Shown: in pieces, positions 27,869-37,601 of the stretch
How the letters are laid out: each line of letters starts with the position of its first letter
How positions within the stretch are numbered: position 1 is the first letter of the stretch
NCBI GenBank assembly: GCA_018242295.1
Contig: JAFECE010000004.1
Span: forward strand, 62,001-126,000
DNA: 64,000 nt
Direction of reading: 5' to 3'
From: Pseudomonadota bacterium
Lineage (GTDB): Bacteria; Pseudomonadota; Alphaproteobacteria; Rhizobiales; Hyphomicrobiaceae
Translations under genes and position numbers: made by a program
The notes under the pieces: generated by a model
What the model was told of the DNA's origin: nothing
The model's database searches: none
What the model saw: only the letters and a program-made list of their open reading frames with translations

Positions 27869-29122
27869 TTAGCACGCGACGGGTTCGTTCGTCTTTCGAC
27901 CTTCCTGGAGCCGAGACTGATGTCCACGCGACGGAAAAACTTTGATTGCGTTCAGCACCCCGTCCAACTGATCTTTCTCGTGCTTCGCCGTAATGAAAAA
28001 GCGAAGGCGCGGCCCATCCCGCGGCACAGCGATCTGCACGATCGGCGACACATAATAGCCGGCATCAAGAGCAGCGCCGGCAACTTTTAAAGTTGTGGGA
28101 ACATCGTCGAAAAATATCGGAACGACCGCAACGCCAAAGGTGTGGCCCATGTTCAATCCGGCCGCACGCGCGGATGCCGTGAAGTACTCGGAATTTTCGC
28201 GTAAACGAGCCAATCGCGCCGGCTCTTCCTGCAGCATCGAAAGAGCTGCAAGAGCCGCGGCTGCGCTCGAAGGCGAAAGCCCGACGCTATAAACAAACCC
28301 AGGCAACGTATAGCGAAGCCATTCGACAACGCTGCGTTTACCGGCGATGAAGCCCCCACAGGAAACAAATGCCTTCGAAAGCGTGCCGATGATCAGATCG
28401 ATTTCCGAAGGATCAATGCCGTAATGCTCGGTGATTCCGCGTCCGGATGACCCGAGAACTCCTATGGAGTGGGCTTCATCAATCATAAGCCAGACTTGAT
28501 GACGGCGGCAGATGTCTATCAGCGATGGGAGATCGGGAATATCCCCGTCCATGCTGTAGAGCCCTTCAACGATGACAAGCGCTCTGTTGTATTTCGACCG
28601 TTCGCGCGCGAGCTGATCCCGCAGATGATCAAGATCGTTATGGCGAAACGTAAGAACGTCGGCGCGCGACAGCTCGCCTCCCACCATGATGCTATTGTGG
28701 CAAGCCTCGTCGACGAAAATAATATCGCCTTTTGTCAGGAGGTGCGAAACCAGCGCGACGTTTGCCCCGTATCCACTTACGAGCGTAAGGGTGTCTTCGA
28801 CCCCCAAGAACCGCGCGAATTCGCATTCCAATGTTCGATGCAGCCGAAGTTCCCCGCCGACCAGGCGAGATGCTCCGGCGCCCGGGCCCATCGTGTCGAT
28901 AGCAGTCTTCGCCGCTTCCCTGACCCGCGGATTATCCGCCAATCCCAAATAGTCGTAGTGTGCAAAACTTATGACCTCGGTGCTGCGTGGTCCGGCATTC
29001 GGGTTCACCCACTCTTCGCTTGGTCGGCAATACGGAAACTGATCTTTGACGACTGACGTCCCAGACAAAACAAACCTGCGCCCGGCGTACTGAGCAAGAG
29101 AGGCGCGTTCCTTATTGCTCAT
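27869..29122 (-). CDS. Alpha-oxoamine synthase, RkpG / serine-palmitoyltransferase-like
   Basis: PLP enzyme that condenses an amino acid with an acyl thioester and releases CO2. The N-terminal FAHYDYLGLADNPRVREA, the SRLVGG loop, DEACHNSIMVGG, the IDEAHSIGVLG aspartate-histidine block, and GTLSKAFVSCGG with the PLP lysine (about residue 247) are all in place. The length of 417 is typical. RkpG of Sinorhizobium belongs to this family and is needed for K-antigen capsule, and serine palmitoyltransferase is the closest enzymatic model. The capsule setting, with an RkpH-like reductase at 11902, supports a lipid role over biotin synthesis. No biotin genes are present. Confidence 0.85.
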   Translation of the reverse strand: MSNKERASLAQYAGRRFVLSGTSVVKDQFPYCRPSEEWVNPNAGPRSTEVISFAHYDYLGLADNPRVREAAKTAIDTMGPGAGASRLVGGELRLHRTLECEFARFLGVEDTLTLVSGYGANVALVSHLLTKGDIIFVDEACHNSIMVGGELSRADVLTFRHNDLDHLRDQLARERSKYNRALVIVEGLYSMDGDIPDLPSLIDICRRHQVWLMIDEAHSIGVLGSSGRGITEHYGIDPSEIDLIIGTLSKAFVSCGGFIAGKRSVVEWLRYTLPGFVYSVGLSPSSAAAALAALSMLQEEPARLARLRENSEYFTASARAAGLNMGHTFGVAVVPIFFDDVPTTLKVAGAALDAGYYVSPIVQIAVPRDGPRLRFFITAKHEKDQLDGVLNAIKVFPSRGHQSRLQEGRKTNEPVAC

Positions 29123-29234
29123 CGCTTCCCTCTGCAGGGACTGAAAGACCGAACCCGTACGAACTGAACTTAGTCATAAATCTAACCGCTTGGAGCAAGC
29201 CCACAGGTTCAAGCGAACCGACATGTGATGAAGA

Positions 29235-29993
29235 TTAGGACTGTCTGGCCGGAGCGCCCACCGACTCGAGGGTGATCATATTGACCTCGGACGCGCTGCC
29301 CTTACCCCGAGCCGGATCAAGTCTGGCGATCTCACGCGCGTCTTTCACAAACATGACGACAGCGCAACCGAGAGCAAACGCCGACACCCCGATCGCGACG
29401 AAATCAAACACCGTCAGATCACCGGAGATCGTTGACACGGGAAACGGCTCGACAAAGAGCGTCAACAGCATCCCCGCTCCGACAAGGATACGAATCTCTG
29501 TCGGCCCCACGCCGAAATAGCTCAGCTGCATCGTGCGAGACACGTGCAATTTGACGAGAGAGTAGATCGTCATCACCAGATAGGCGACGAGCGCAACGAG
29601 AATGGTCGGAAACTGCAGATAGGGGGACAATCCCAAGCCAAAAACGATCAGAATTTGCGAAGCGACATCGCTCAGGTGATCGACAAAAAATCCGTATCGA
29701 GGCCGTTCGATCTTGCGAAAACGCGCGAGGGTCCCGTCAAGAGAATCGCCGAGCCAGTTCAAAAACAGCCCAGCGATGGCAAGATACAAAAAGCCAGTGG
29801 AGATATTGGTCAAGGCCGCGCCGACGCAAGCGCAAGCCGCCCCAAAAACTCCGAGCGCCGTGAGTTGATTTGGGGAGATGGCTTTTGGAACGCGCGGCGT
29901 GAGCCAATTCAACACCGCTCTTTCGGGACGTGCGGAGAAGCCATCTAGGATTCGATTGTGGGTTTCACGCACATCAAATGTATTTACCATCAT
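29235..29993 (-). CDS. CDP-alcohol phosphatidyltransferase
   Basis: Integral membrane enzyme that transfers a phospho-alcohol group between a CDP-activated donor and an alcohol. The metal-binding signature D-x2-DG-x2-AR-x9-G-x3-D-x3-D is complete (from GDSLDGTLAR, about residue 82, to FFVDHLSD). Membrane helices occur at about 42-62, 66-80, 115-150 and 165-220. At 252 residues it fits the family. It lies upstream of and co-directional with the alpha-oxoamine synthase, about 110 bases away, so both may serve one lipid pathway, for example adding a head group to a sphingoid or other anchor lipid. The substrate cannot be assigned. Confidence 0.82.
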   Translation of the reverse strand: MMVNTFDVRETHNRILDGFSARPERAVLNWLTPRVPKAISPNQLTALGVFGAACACVGAALTNISTGFLYLAIAGLFLNWLGDSLDGTLARFRKIERPRYGFFVDHLSDVASQILIVFGLGLSPYLQFPTILVALVAYLVMTIYSLVKLHVSRTMQLSYFGVGPTEIRILVGAGMLLTLFVEPFPVSTISGDLTVFDFVAIGVSAFALGCAVVMFVKDAREIARLDPARGKGSASEVNMITLESVGAPARQS

Positions 29994-30070
29994 AGTCCCC
30001 CACCCAAAACCTTACTAATAAAATTAACTATTCAATATGCACCGCAACGTGACGATGTCCACTGGACTTT

Positions 30071-31366
30071 TCAAATCCTTGACAGGAAGTCTTCCATGTC
30101 GCGCACGCGACACAGCCATTGGCGCCGCAAATCGTCTAACGATGTTCCAGGACGCCTATTTGATGAGCGTTCGGTATCGAATATCCGCAATATTTCTCTT
30201 TTCCATCCCAAACCATCATCCGGCGATAGATAGGTCGGTCCATCCAAGCCACGAAAACACGGAAGCTCGGAAGCTACAACCGGAACACCGAGCGTCAAGG
30301 CCTCCGACACGGGCAATCCAAAGCCTTCTGCAAAAGAGGGCATCAGGAGCGCCCGGGCACCCCGAAAAATCTCGACAAGCTGAGGTGTTCTGAGCGCTTT
30401 GAGCCACGTCACATGACGCGCGATCTGCGACGTTCGCTCAAGCAAATCGCGTACATTTTCGTTCTCCCAGCCGTTCGCCCCGATGATCACAAGCCCGGGA
30501 ACGTCATCCCCGCGCTCAGCCACCAGCTCGCGCCATACATGCAGAAGCCAGAGGTGGTTCTTTCTCGGCTCGACCGTGCCCAGAACGACAAAATAGGGTC
30601 GCCCCAGCGCATTGGAATCGCGTTTTTCGGAATACGCAAATTGCTCATCGACAGAAATCGGTATCGTAGCCATGGGCGGGACGGGGCCGCCGCGTCGTTT
30701 GATTTGATCGACAAGCGCGTCTTTTGTTTCGGAATGCGAGACAATAATTCCGCTTGCACATTTCGCCAGCACGTCAATTCGAGCCGAATGAACGCGTTGC
30801 TCGATGGGCGGAAAAAACTCCGGATAGATGAGAGGCAAGATATCATGCACCATAAAAACGGCTTTGATATCAGGTCGCTTATCGAGAAACCGAAAGTAGC
30901 GGCTTAAAAACAAGGGGAACTGACTGATGTTCAAATATACGGCGTTCGGCGGTGCCGAGCGGACCAGACTCCCACCCGACAGCACACCACCAATGAAGAC
31001 GTTCGCAGACTTTAAAAAAGCAGCCCGGGAAGCGATCGTGTGACGCTCGGCGACTGCGTCAAAACGCGTCCTTACTTCACCTTCCCTGCCCGTCGCCAAG
31101 CACTTGCTGAACTCGGAATAGGGTGGCTCCGCCCCCACCGACGTGTCCTCACGCCAGTGGACAGTGAGGTCATCCAAGAGGCGTCGCGCAGACAAATTTT
31201 CGATCAGGCGCGGACCAAGGGGACCGACGAGAACGCCCCGACCGCCACGAGAATGGCTCAAAAAATGTTGGGCATAGCGCAAATCTACGCGATCGATGCC
31301 GTTTGGCGTAGAGCGGGAAAATCGCGTCGCCAATCGGGACAGATCAAAAACGATTTCCCTCGGCAT
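30071..31366 (-). CDS. Glycosyltransferase, GT4
   Basis: A 431-residue transferase. The linker FMVHDILPLIYPEFF (about residues 170-184) is the HDxxP motif, the donor domain begins VVLGTVEPRKNHLWLLHVW (about 261-279), and PSFAEGFGLPVSEALTLG (about 343-360) is the E-x7-E site. Sequence blocks match the protein at 33897 (GIDRVDLRY against GIDKVDLFY, APPNAVYLNISQ against LPEGAIYLNVAQ), so they are paralogs. It follows the unrecognised family copy B by about 50 bases in the same direction and probably shares its transcript. Confidence 0.9.
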   Translation of the reverse strand: MPREIVFDLSRLATRFSRSTPNGIDRVDLRYAQHFLSHSRGGRGVLVGPLGPRLIENLSARRLLDDLTVHWREDTSVGAEPPYSEFSKCLATGREGEVRTRFDAVAERHTIASRAAFLKSANVFIGGVLSGGSLVRSAPPNAVYLNISQFPLFLSRYFRFLDKRPDIKAVFMVHDILPLIYPEFFPPIEQRVHSARIDVLAKCASGIIVSHSETKDALVDQIKRRGGPVPPMATIPISVDEQFAYSEKRDSNALGRPYFVVLGTVEPRKNHLWLLHVWRELVAERGDDVPGLVIIGANGWENENVRDLLERTSQIARHVTWLKALRTPQLVEIFRGARALLMPSFAEGFGLPVSEALTLGVPVVASELPCFRGLDGPTYLSPDDGLGWKREILRIFDTERSSNRRPGTSLDDLRRQWLCRVRDMEDFLSRI

Positions 31367-31419
31367 GCATGCCCGCGATACAGCCTCTTCGATTATCGGT
31401 CGGACGGTAACAACATCTG

Positions 31420-32487
31420 TCAGGCCTTGTCATCAACGAAGAAGAGCAATTCGATAAGTGAGAGGCGGCCGCGTTCGACGCCGCGTTCGACGATCAGCCT
31501 GATCTCGAGTGATTGCAGCGCGTCAACATGATTGAGCACAAAATATCCTCGGTAGCCGCCGGCCTTTCGACGCTCGATACGCGCCCGGGCTAACGCCAAG
31601 TCGTCGAAGCGTTCGCCGTAGAATTCAAGGACGAAGGGCACATCCGCAATTTCTTCCGAGAAAGCGAGGAACGCCTCCACCCGATACCGGTTCGGGGGAA
31701 GATGGAAATACGGCCCATAGTAGAGAGTGCGCGCGGGTCCTGCGACGTCGATGACCGCGGGCGGGGGCAGCTCGGGATCACCGCTGAACTTGAATACAGG
31801 CGTCGGCCAGGAAATCGGGCGCACAATCGAACCCTTTGCCATTGCCAGCAGCGGGTCCATGACGCTTCGCGCCAAATTCAGCTGATCGATCTGGCCGTCG
31901 CCCAGGCTAAATCGTACCGGCGCGAGGTAATCGCGGACATGTTGTTTGAGAGCTGCCTCGAGACTAGCGCCACCCGACCCCCCGGCAACTTCTTTGACAA
32001 CGTCATCAATCTCATCCTGCCCGAGGCCGATTTGCAGCGAACGAGCGATCGAATGAACGACGGCTTTGGCGTCCGTGGAATTGTCACGCGACAGCAGAGT
32101 TACGCGATCGCTCTGGCCGATGGCGAAATTGGCAACGGCCGACGTCGTTTGCGCGCGAATTGATTGGAGATGGGAAAGGCCGAGGATCGTTCGTTGAAAA
32201 GCGAGGATGTCTGCCGGATCTTCGATAACCGCGACGACACTTAAATCTCCGCGCCCAATGGCATCGATGGCGGCAAGGCCGGGATAATTCGAGAGGTAAA
32301 TCTGGTAGTCTTTGCCGGGGCTTAGAATACCGTCTTCGCGATCGATCTGTACGACGTTGGCACGCGGTGCCCGCGCCGCAAGCCGTCGCACAACGTCAAA
32401 AACCCAAGTTATGAAGACTCCGTGCGCACCGACGATAATGGACCCAAACGGCGAAGCATCCCTCATTTGGGAATCCGGTATCTCCAC
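31420..32487 (-). CDS. Unrecognised capsule-locus family, copy B
   Basis: Encodes 355 residues, paralogous to the protein at 17727. Shared blocks in order are SIIVGAHGVFITWVFDVVRR, YLSNYPGLAAIDAIGRG (about residues 63-79), GPARTLYYGPYFHLPPNRYR (about 250-269) and ERGRLSLIELLFF at the C-terminus. The N-terminal half may bind a nucleotide or cofactor; the C-terminal half looks like a beta-sandwich. It lies between the Wza/KpsD-type gene and a glycosyltransferase on one strand, consistent with a direct part in polysaccharide synthesis or export. No named family is assigned. Confidence 0.7.
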   Translation of the reverse strand: MEIPDSQMRDASPFGSIIVGAHGVFITWVFDVVRRLAARAPRANVVQIDREDGILSPGKDYQIYLSNYPGLAAIDAIGRGDLSVVAVIEDPADILAFQRTILGLSHLQSIRAQTTSAVANFAIGQSDRVTLLSRDNSTDAKAVVHSIARSLQIGLGQDEIDDVVKEVAGGSGGASLEAALKQHVRDYLAPVRFSLGDGQIDQLNLARSVMDPLLAMAKGSIVRPISWPTPVFKFSGDPELPPPAVIDVAGPARTLYYGPYFHLPPNRYRVEAFLAFSEEIADVPFVLEFYGERFDDLALARARIERRKAGGYRGYFVLNHVDALQSLEIRLIVERGVERGRLSLIELLFFVDDKA

Positions 32488-32535
32488 AGACGAACGAGCA
32501 GGTTAGCCCCCATCCGCGGATCTTCTCCCGTGCCT

Positions 32536-33696
32536 TTATCGGGACGTATAGTAATATGTCGAAAGGGCGGGCGAAGCCAACGTCCCGACAACTCTGAAGA
32601 CCTTCTCGATCTCCGTTAGCGGCGCGGTGCTTACATACAGAATGTCCTTATCCCGCATAGAGAAACGCCGGGCGCGGAATAGCGAGATTGGGTTGGTCAC
32701 ATCAAGCCGATAGACGACTGGAACGACATTACCGTATTCCAACAGACGCGGTGAAATATTGGGGTATTGGCGCGCGAGGCGCACAGGCTCATATCGAAGG
32801 ACAAACACACCCGTCGGATCTGACCTTTCATCAAGAAGCCCGCCCGCTTTTGCCATGGCTTCTTCAAGTGTGATGCCACCGGCGTCAAATGGCACAACGG
32901 CATTGCGCCCGGTAGCGCCGACCGCAGTGAAGGACTGAGGCGCTCGATACACCGTCACGATATCTCGTGGGCGAACGTAGATGTTTTCCTTGGTATTGGC
33001 GAGGATAGCCTGCATCGGGACGCTCAAGGACGTCCCATCCCGCGAGAGTGTGATGAACGCCTCATAGACGGGCGCCTTGATGCCACCGGCTTGCGCGATG
33101 ACATCCAGAATGCGGTCCCCCTTCGGATTGAGAGGTACGATCGCGCCGTTGGCTACGTCGCCGGCAACCGTCACCGATTGGCTGACATTCTTGGTCAATG
33201 TGACCATGGCCTGCGGATCTGCAGTTTTACCCTGCAATCCCTTGACGATCATCCGTTCAATTTCGGGCGTCGTTAAACCCGCCACGCGCAACCGGCCTGC
33301 ATAGGGCACGTTGATCGTTCCGTCGCGCGCAATGACCTGCTCGGGGATGGAGGAGTTGCGCGTTCCCTGAGCCACCGAGTGATCGATGGCCGGCGCTGAA
33401 TAGAGGCCTCCGGCTCCCGTTTCCCAAATGTTGACTTGAACAGCGTCGCCGACTTCGACTTTTTGAGCTTGGGGCCCGCGGTAGTCGCCGTAGGTCGCGC
33501 TGAATGATGGACGGCGCCAGTCCGATACGACCTCAAGCGTCTGATCGGTGATGTCGACGAGCGCGAAGGGAGCATCCTCTTGGCTGCCCGCAGCGATGAG
33601 GTCACGCCCGCGCGGCCCAGTCCCACTGCAGCCAGCGAGGCCAGTTACCACCGAAAGGATCGTTAAGGTGAACGCAAGCCGGAACGCGAACGTCAT
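32536..33696 (-). CDS. Polysaccharide export outer-membrane lipoprotein, Wza/KpsD type
   Basis: Forms the outer-membrane channel for the capsule. The signal ends at lipobox LAGC (Cys about residue 23). The Poly_export domain follows with VEVGDAVQVNIWETG (about 80-94) and IARDGTINVPYAGRLRVAGLT (about 122-142), then SLBB-like domains (TVAGDVANGAIVPLNPKGD; GITLEEAMAKAGGL). The length of 386 suits a Wza/BexD form more than the longer KpsD. It is the first gene of a minus-strand group including copy B and the glycosyltransferase at 30071. It should work with the KpsE-type proteins at 7905 and 10552. Confidence 0.92.
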   Translation of the reverse strand: MTFAFRLAFTLTILSVVTGLAGCSGTGPRGRDLIAAGSQEDAPFALVDITDQTLEVVSDWRRPSFSATYGDYRGPQAQKVEVGDAVQVNIWETGAGGLYSAPAIDHSVAQGTRNSSIPEQVIARDGTINVPYAGRLRVAGLTTPEIERMIVKGLQGKTADPQAMVTLTKNVSQSVTVAGDVANGAIVPLNPKGDRILDVIAQAGGIKAPVYEAFITLSRDGTSLSVPMQAILANTKENIYVRPRDIVTVYRAPQSFTAVGATGRNAVVPFDAGGITLEEAMAKAGGLLDERSDPTGVFVLRYEPVRLARQYPNISPRLLEYGNVVPVVYRLDVTNPISLFRARRFSMRDKDILYVSTAPLTEIEKVFRVVGTLASPALSTYYYTSR

Positions 33697-33896
33697 GTGA
33701 AATATAGCCCCCCACTAAAAGCTACTATACGAAGCTATATCGCGACGTCAGCATAAGAAAATTCTGATCAATTAGAACGCAGAGAAATGTGACCCTTCCG
33801 CCACAAATAAAATGCCATTCAATTTGAGTTTAGCAGCGGCTATCGCCAAATCGATCCAAAATTCATCGGCATCCCACGCTAGTCCCCAACAAATAT

Positions 33897-35177
33897 TTAA
33901 AGCGCGCGCAAAAAATCGTCGACCCCCTCAAAATATGAGGTCCAATTAGGCGCACGAAACGATTGAGTTGCGGCCCGTGCTTGGACTGCGCGAGGGTGGT
34001 TCTCGTTGCAGAGATCAAGGATCGCTTGCCTCCAACCCGGCCCATCAAGAGGATGCACGTACTGACATAGATCCTGTCCGACTTCCTTGAACACCGCAAT
34101 GTTGGAGGCAAGGACCGGCGTTCCGAGACTTAGTGCTTCAACGATAGGAAGCCCGTAGCCTTCCGCAAACGACGGCACGAGTGCCGCACGGGCATTTCTA
34201 AACAGTGTCACCAAACCGACATCTGTAATCCCAGCCACTTCGATGACATGAGGTCGAACAAGGACGCCGCGATCAAGTACGTCGAGCACCTGCTCATTTT
34301 CCCATCCTCGCCCTCCAACAATGACAAGCTTGGGAGGGCGGGCATGGTCCTCGGCCATGCGCCGCCAGGAATTCAAGATAAGAAGATGATTTTTCCGCGG
34401 CTCAATCGTACCAACCATGATGAAATAGGGTTGCCGCACTAACTCGGAATCGAACTGTTGCTCTTTCCTGTTAGCGTTCAGAGGAGACGGTAGCGGCGCA
34501 ACCCAGATCGGCACTGGTGTGAGACCCCGCTTCCTATACTCATGTCGAACGCGGTCGGCGACTGAAGCGCTTGCGACGATCAACGCTCGTGCGTAGCGAG
34601 AAATGGTAGCGAACCGACGTTCGAAGCGCGTTTTGTATCCAGGCCGGAAGAATTCCGGATAGTCGAGCGGCAGCAGGTCGTGGACCATAAAGACGGGCAC
34701 GACATCCCTGCGATGATCAAGCCACGTAAAGAAGCGATGGTTCTCGAAGACGTGCTGCGCCACATTGAGATAGATCGCCCCTTCCGGCAGTGTGCTCCGG
34801 CCACGCGCGAGCCGCCAGGCAATCTGCGCGGCGCGACGTTGCCATCGATTGGCAACTCGTCGATCCGCGCGCTTTTCGGTTGCAGGCACATGCGCGGCGC
34901 TGATGCCGGCGACCGCTGACAAAACTTTCGCAAACGCCTGATCATTTTCAAGTACGCCGCCGCTCCAGCGGTCCGCCGTCGCAAGCGCGCTCAGTTGAGG
35001 CAGCGTTTTTGCATCATGGAACCGGGGCGCGGTCAGGCCGTAATGAACCACTGTTGAACAGCGGTCGCGCGCAAAATGTTCAAGATAAAAAAGATCGACC
35101 TTATCGATCCCAGAGGGCCGTTCGACAACCAGACGTGAAACGACATGTGTCGCATCAAATGCGATCGGACGCGACAT
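33897..35177 (-). CDS. Glycosyltransferase, GT4
   Basis: A 426-residue transferase when started at MSRPIAFDATHVVSRL (35177); a start 15 codons earlier adds residues without homology to its paralog at 30071. The HDxxP motif is in FMVHDLLPLDYPEFF, the donor domain begins IMVGTIEPRKNHLLILNSW and PSFAEGYGLPIVEALSLG is the E-x7-E site. The YLNVAQHVFENHRFF region matches the paralog. It stands on the minus strand, separated from the Wza-type gene by about 200 bases, and has its own promoter region. Confidence 0.9.
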   Translation of the reverse strand: MSRPIAFDATHVVSRLVVERPSGIDKVDLFYLEHFARDRCSTVVHYGLTAPRFHDAKTLPQLSALATADRWSGGVLENDQAFAKVLSAVAGISAAHVPATEKRADRRVANRWQRRAAQIAWRLARGRSTLPEGAIYLNVAQHVFENHRFFTWLDHRRDVVPVFMVHDLLPLDYPEFFRPGYKTRFERRFATISRYARALIVASASVADRVRHEYRKRGLTPVPIWVAPLPSPLNANRKEQQFDSELVRQPYFIMVGTIEPRKNHLLILNSWRRMAEDHARPPKLVIVGGRGWENEQVLDVLDRGVLVRPHVIEVAGITDVGLVTLFRNARAALVPSFAEGYGLPIVEALSLGTPVLASNIAVFKEVGQDLCQYVHPLDGPGWRQAILDLCNENHPRAVQARAATQSFRAPNWTSYFEGVDDFLRAL

Positions 35178-35443
35178 CGACTTCCAAGCTTCCCCACACT
35201 GCGCATACGGTAGTGCACTCACCGGCGCTCATCGTAAAGTACCATCCCGTTTGGGGGAAGCGGCCGTAAGTGATCAATGCCGGCCAACCAGTTCTTCCCA
35301 CGCATCCTCGGTGAACGATGGTCTTCACCCGTTAAATCAATCAACGGGTCCAATTGATCAAGTTTTCCACTTGCCGTTGCCGTGATCAGAGAAAACACCG
35401 TATATATCGCAACCTCTTGGGGGAACGGGTCGGAATATCGCTG

Positions 35444-37390
35444 ATGACATACCGGGCGGATATTGACGGCTTGCGAGCGCTTGCCATCGTTCTAGTTGTT
35501 GTCTTTCATGCTAAACTTGATGTGCTGAGCGGCGGCTTTATCGGAGTCGACGTATTCTTCGTAATCTCAGGCTATCTCATTGCATCGAACATCGCGAACG
35601 ATGCGGCTAAAGGCGAATTTTCCGTTGCGCAATTCTATGCGCGACGTGCACGACGAATTCTCCCAGCTCTCCTTCTGGTTCTTTTCGCATCGTCCATCGC
35701 AGCGTTATACTTTCTAATCCTGCCGCAGGACCTTGAGGCGTTCGCGCGCTCGGCACGAGGTGCGCTGCTATTTTATTCGAACTTCTTTTTCAGCCGGAGC
35801 GGAGACTATTTCGGACCCGCGCTTGAAACGCAGCCGCTGCTGCACACGTGGTCTCTCGGGGTCGAAGAGCAGTTTTATCTGATCGCACCCCTTCTTCTTG
35901 CACCTTTAATGACGTCGACTCGAACCCGGCCGTGGGTGATTTTTGCGGCGGTCTTAGTTCTTTTTGTTTTTCTTTCGCAATACGGCGTACTGCGCGGCGG
36001 GTCAAAAGCTTTCTATTGGCCGCATGCACGCGCGTTCGAACTGATGATCGGCGTCGCGATAGCGTCGCCATTATTAAAGCCGCTACCAAGGAGAGCGATC
36101 GGATTTGCTTCGGTGGCCGGCATGATGATGATCATGCTGGCAGCGTTGACCTTTACTGAAAAGACGGCGTTTCCAGGCTTTGCAGCCCTCTTGCCAACGG
36201 TGGGGGCCGCATTATTGATATGGTCTGGAAGGTCTGGGCCCTCATTTGTCGGCCGCGCACTATCGATGCCGATCCCAGTATTTTTGGGTAAGATTTCATA
36301 CCCGCTTTATCTGTGGCACTGGCCAATTTTTGTCTTTGCGGGCTTGTTGCCGGTCCCCCTGGTATCGCCGTTGGATCGGTTGGGACTTATTGCGCTGGCG
36401 ATAGCATGCGCAGCGGCAACCTACTACCTTCTGGAACTGCCAATCCGGCGCCACGTTCGTACAGACGCCCTGCAACGACCGTTCATTTTCAAGACGACAG
36501 CCACGGCTGCCATCGTTTGTCTTCTCCCGCTTGAATTCTTGATCTGGTCGGGAGGATGGAGCGACCGGTTTGGTCCGGAGGTCGCACGATTCACGCGCGA
36601 AAATCCAACAAGCCTGATGACGCCCGGTCTTTGCGCCAAGTCCAGCAATCTGTTGTCGGCTGACTGCATGATTGGTGATGCGGAGGCTCCAAGCGCGACG
36701 TTTGTCTTATGGGGCGATTCCCACGGCCGGATGATCGCACCGACAATATCGGAGATTGCCAAGACGAAAGGTCTGAAAGGCTACTTCGTTGCGCAGGGTG
36801 GATGTGAACCCCTGATTATCCCGGAGAGCGTACGTTTGCCCATCAAATGCCGGGAAGCAACGGAAAGGCTCTTCCGGTATCTTTCTGACGCGAGAATTGA
36901 GCGGGTCATACTTATTGGACGGTGGGCCGGGTACTATGCTCGGCCGACGAACGGCAAAGATGCGAAGGACCTCATTCGGTTCGGCATTCCGTTCGCTCAA
37001 GCCTTACCCGAAACAGTAAATCAACTCATTTCCGGAAATCGTGAACTGATATTGATGGGGCCTGTCCCGGAGCCGCTATTTAACGTGCCGCTGGCAATGA
37101 CAAGGGCGCTTATCAATGGGCAGTCCACGTCAGTGTCAATTCCACGATCCACGTTCAATGAACGCAATGATGAAATACTGAAAGTGCTTGCCCACGCGGC
37201 AGCGCAAGACCGCGTCAGACTGATCTATCCTCATTTGATTTTCTGCGATCACCAAAAGTGCGACGCGTCCGAAGATGGTCGCGCCCTCTATGTTGATAAC
37301 AATCACCTGAGCCCGCGAGGCGCAGCCAAGCTGAACAGCGTCCTTTCCACGATTTTTCCGGCATTCGCAGAATCCAACCTGTCACGCTGA
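35444..37390 (+). CDS. OafA-type acyltransferase with SGNH domain
   Basis: Membrane enzyme that O-acylates (usually acetylates) a surface glycan. The ATG at 35444 gives MTYRADIDGLRALAIVLVVVFH, the acyltransferase-3 start with R-x10-H; the upstream open frame from a TTG at 35354 is not supported. About ten membrane helices run to residue 380 (GVDVFFVISGYLI, YPLYLWHWPIFVFAGL). A periplasmic SGNH hydrolase domain follows, with WGDSHGRM near 425 and a final DNNHLSPRGA holding the catalytic Asp-His. The length of 648 is normal for the fused form. It likely decorates the polysaccharide made by this locus. Confidence 0.92.
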   Translation: MTYRADIDGLRALAIVLVVVFHAKLDVLSGGFIGVDVFFVISGYLIASNIANDAAKGEFSVAQFYARRARRILPALLLVLFASSIAALYFLILPQDLEAFARSARGALLFYSNFFFSRSGDYFGPALETQPLLHTWSLGVEEQFYLIAPLLLAPLMTSTRTRPWVIFAAVLVLFVFLSQYGVLRGGSKAFYWPHARAFELMIGVAIASPLLKPLPRRAIGFASVAGMMMIMLAALTFTEKTAFPGFAALLPTVGAALLIWSGRSGPSFVGRALSMPIPVFLGKISYPLYLWHWPIFVFAGLLPVPLVSPLDRLGLIALAIACAAATYYLLELPIRRHVRTDALQRPFIFKTTATAAIVCLLPLEFLIWSGGWSDRFGPEVARFTRENPTSLMTPGLCAKSSNLLSADCMIGDAEAPSATFVLWGDSHGRMIAPTISEIAKTKGLKGYFVAQGGCEPLIIPESVRLPIKCREATERLFRYLSDARIERVILIGRWAGYYARPTNGKDAKDLIRFGIPFAQALPETVNQLISGNRELILMGPVPEPLFNVPLAMTRALINGQSTSVSIPRSTFNERNDEILKVLAHAAAQDRVRLIYPHLIFCDHQKCDASEDGRALYVDNNHLSPRGAAKLNSVLSTIFPAFAESNLSR

Positions 37391-37601
37391 ATTGGACAAT
37401 TCTTAATGACGAACTAGATCGTATTTGGGAACAGCGGCCAACAATAGAGGCCAGGACGCATTCGAAAATTCCGGCGCGGTAGCTCTACGCACACCAAATA
37501 TGCGGTCACAAGCTGTGCGCGGAAGTCACTGAATGGAGTACTACGATTGGCAATCGCAGTGTTGTGCCTAGCTTGCCAACGTCCAGCCCACCGACCTTAT
37601 C

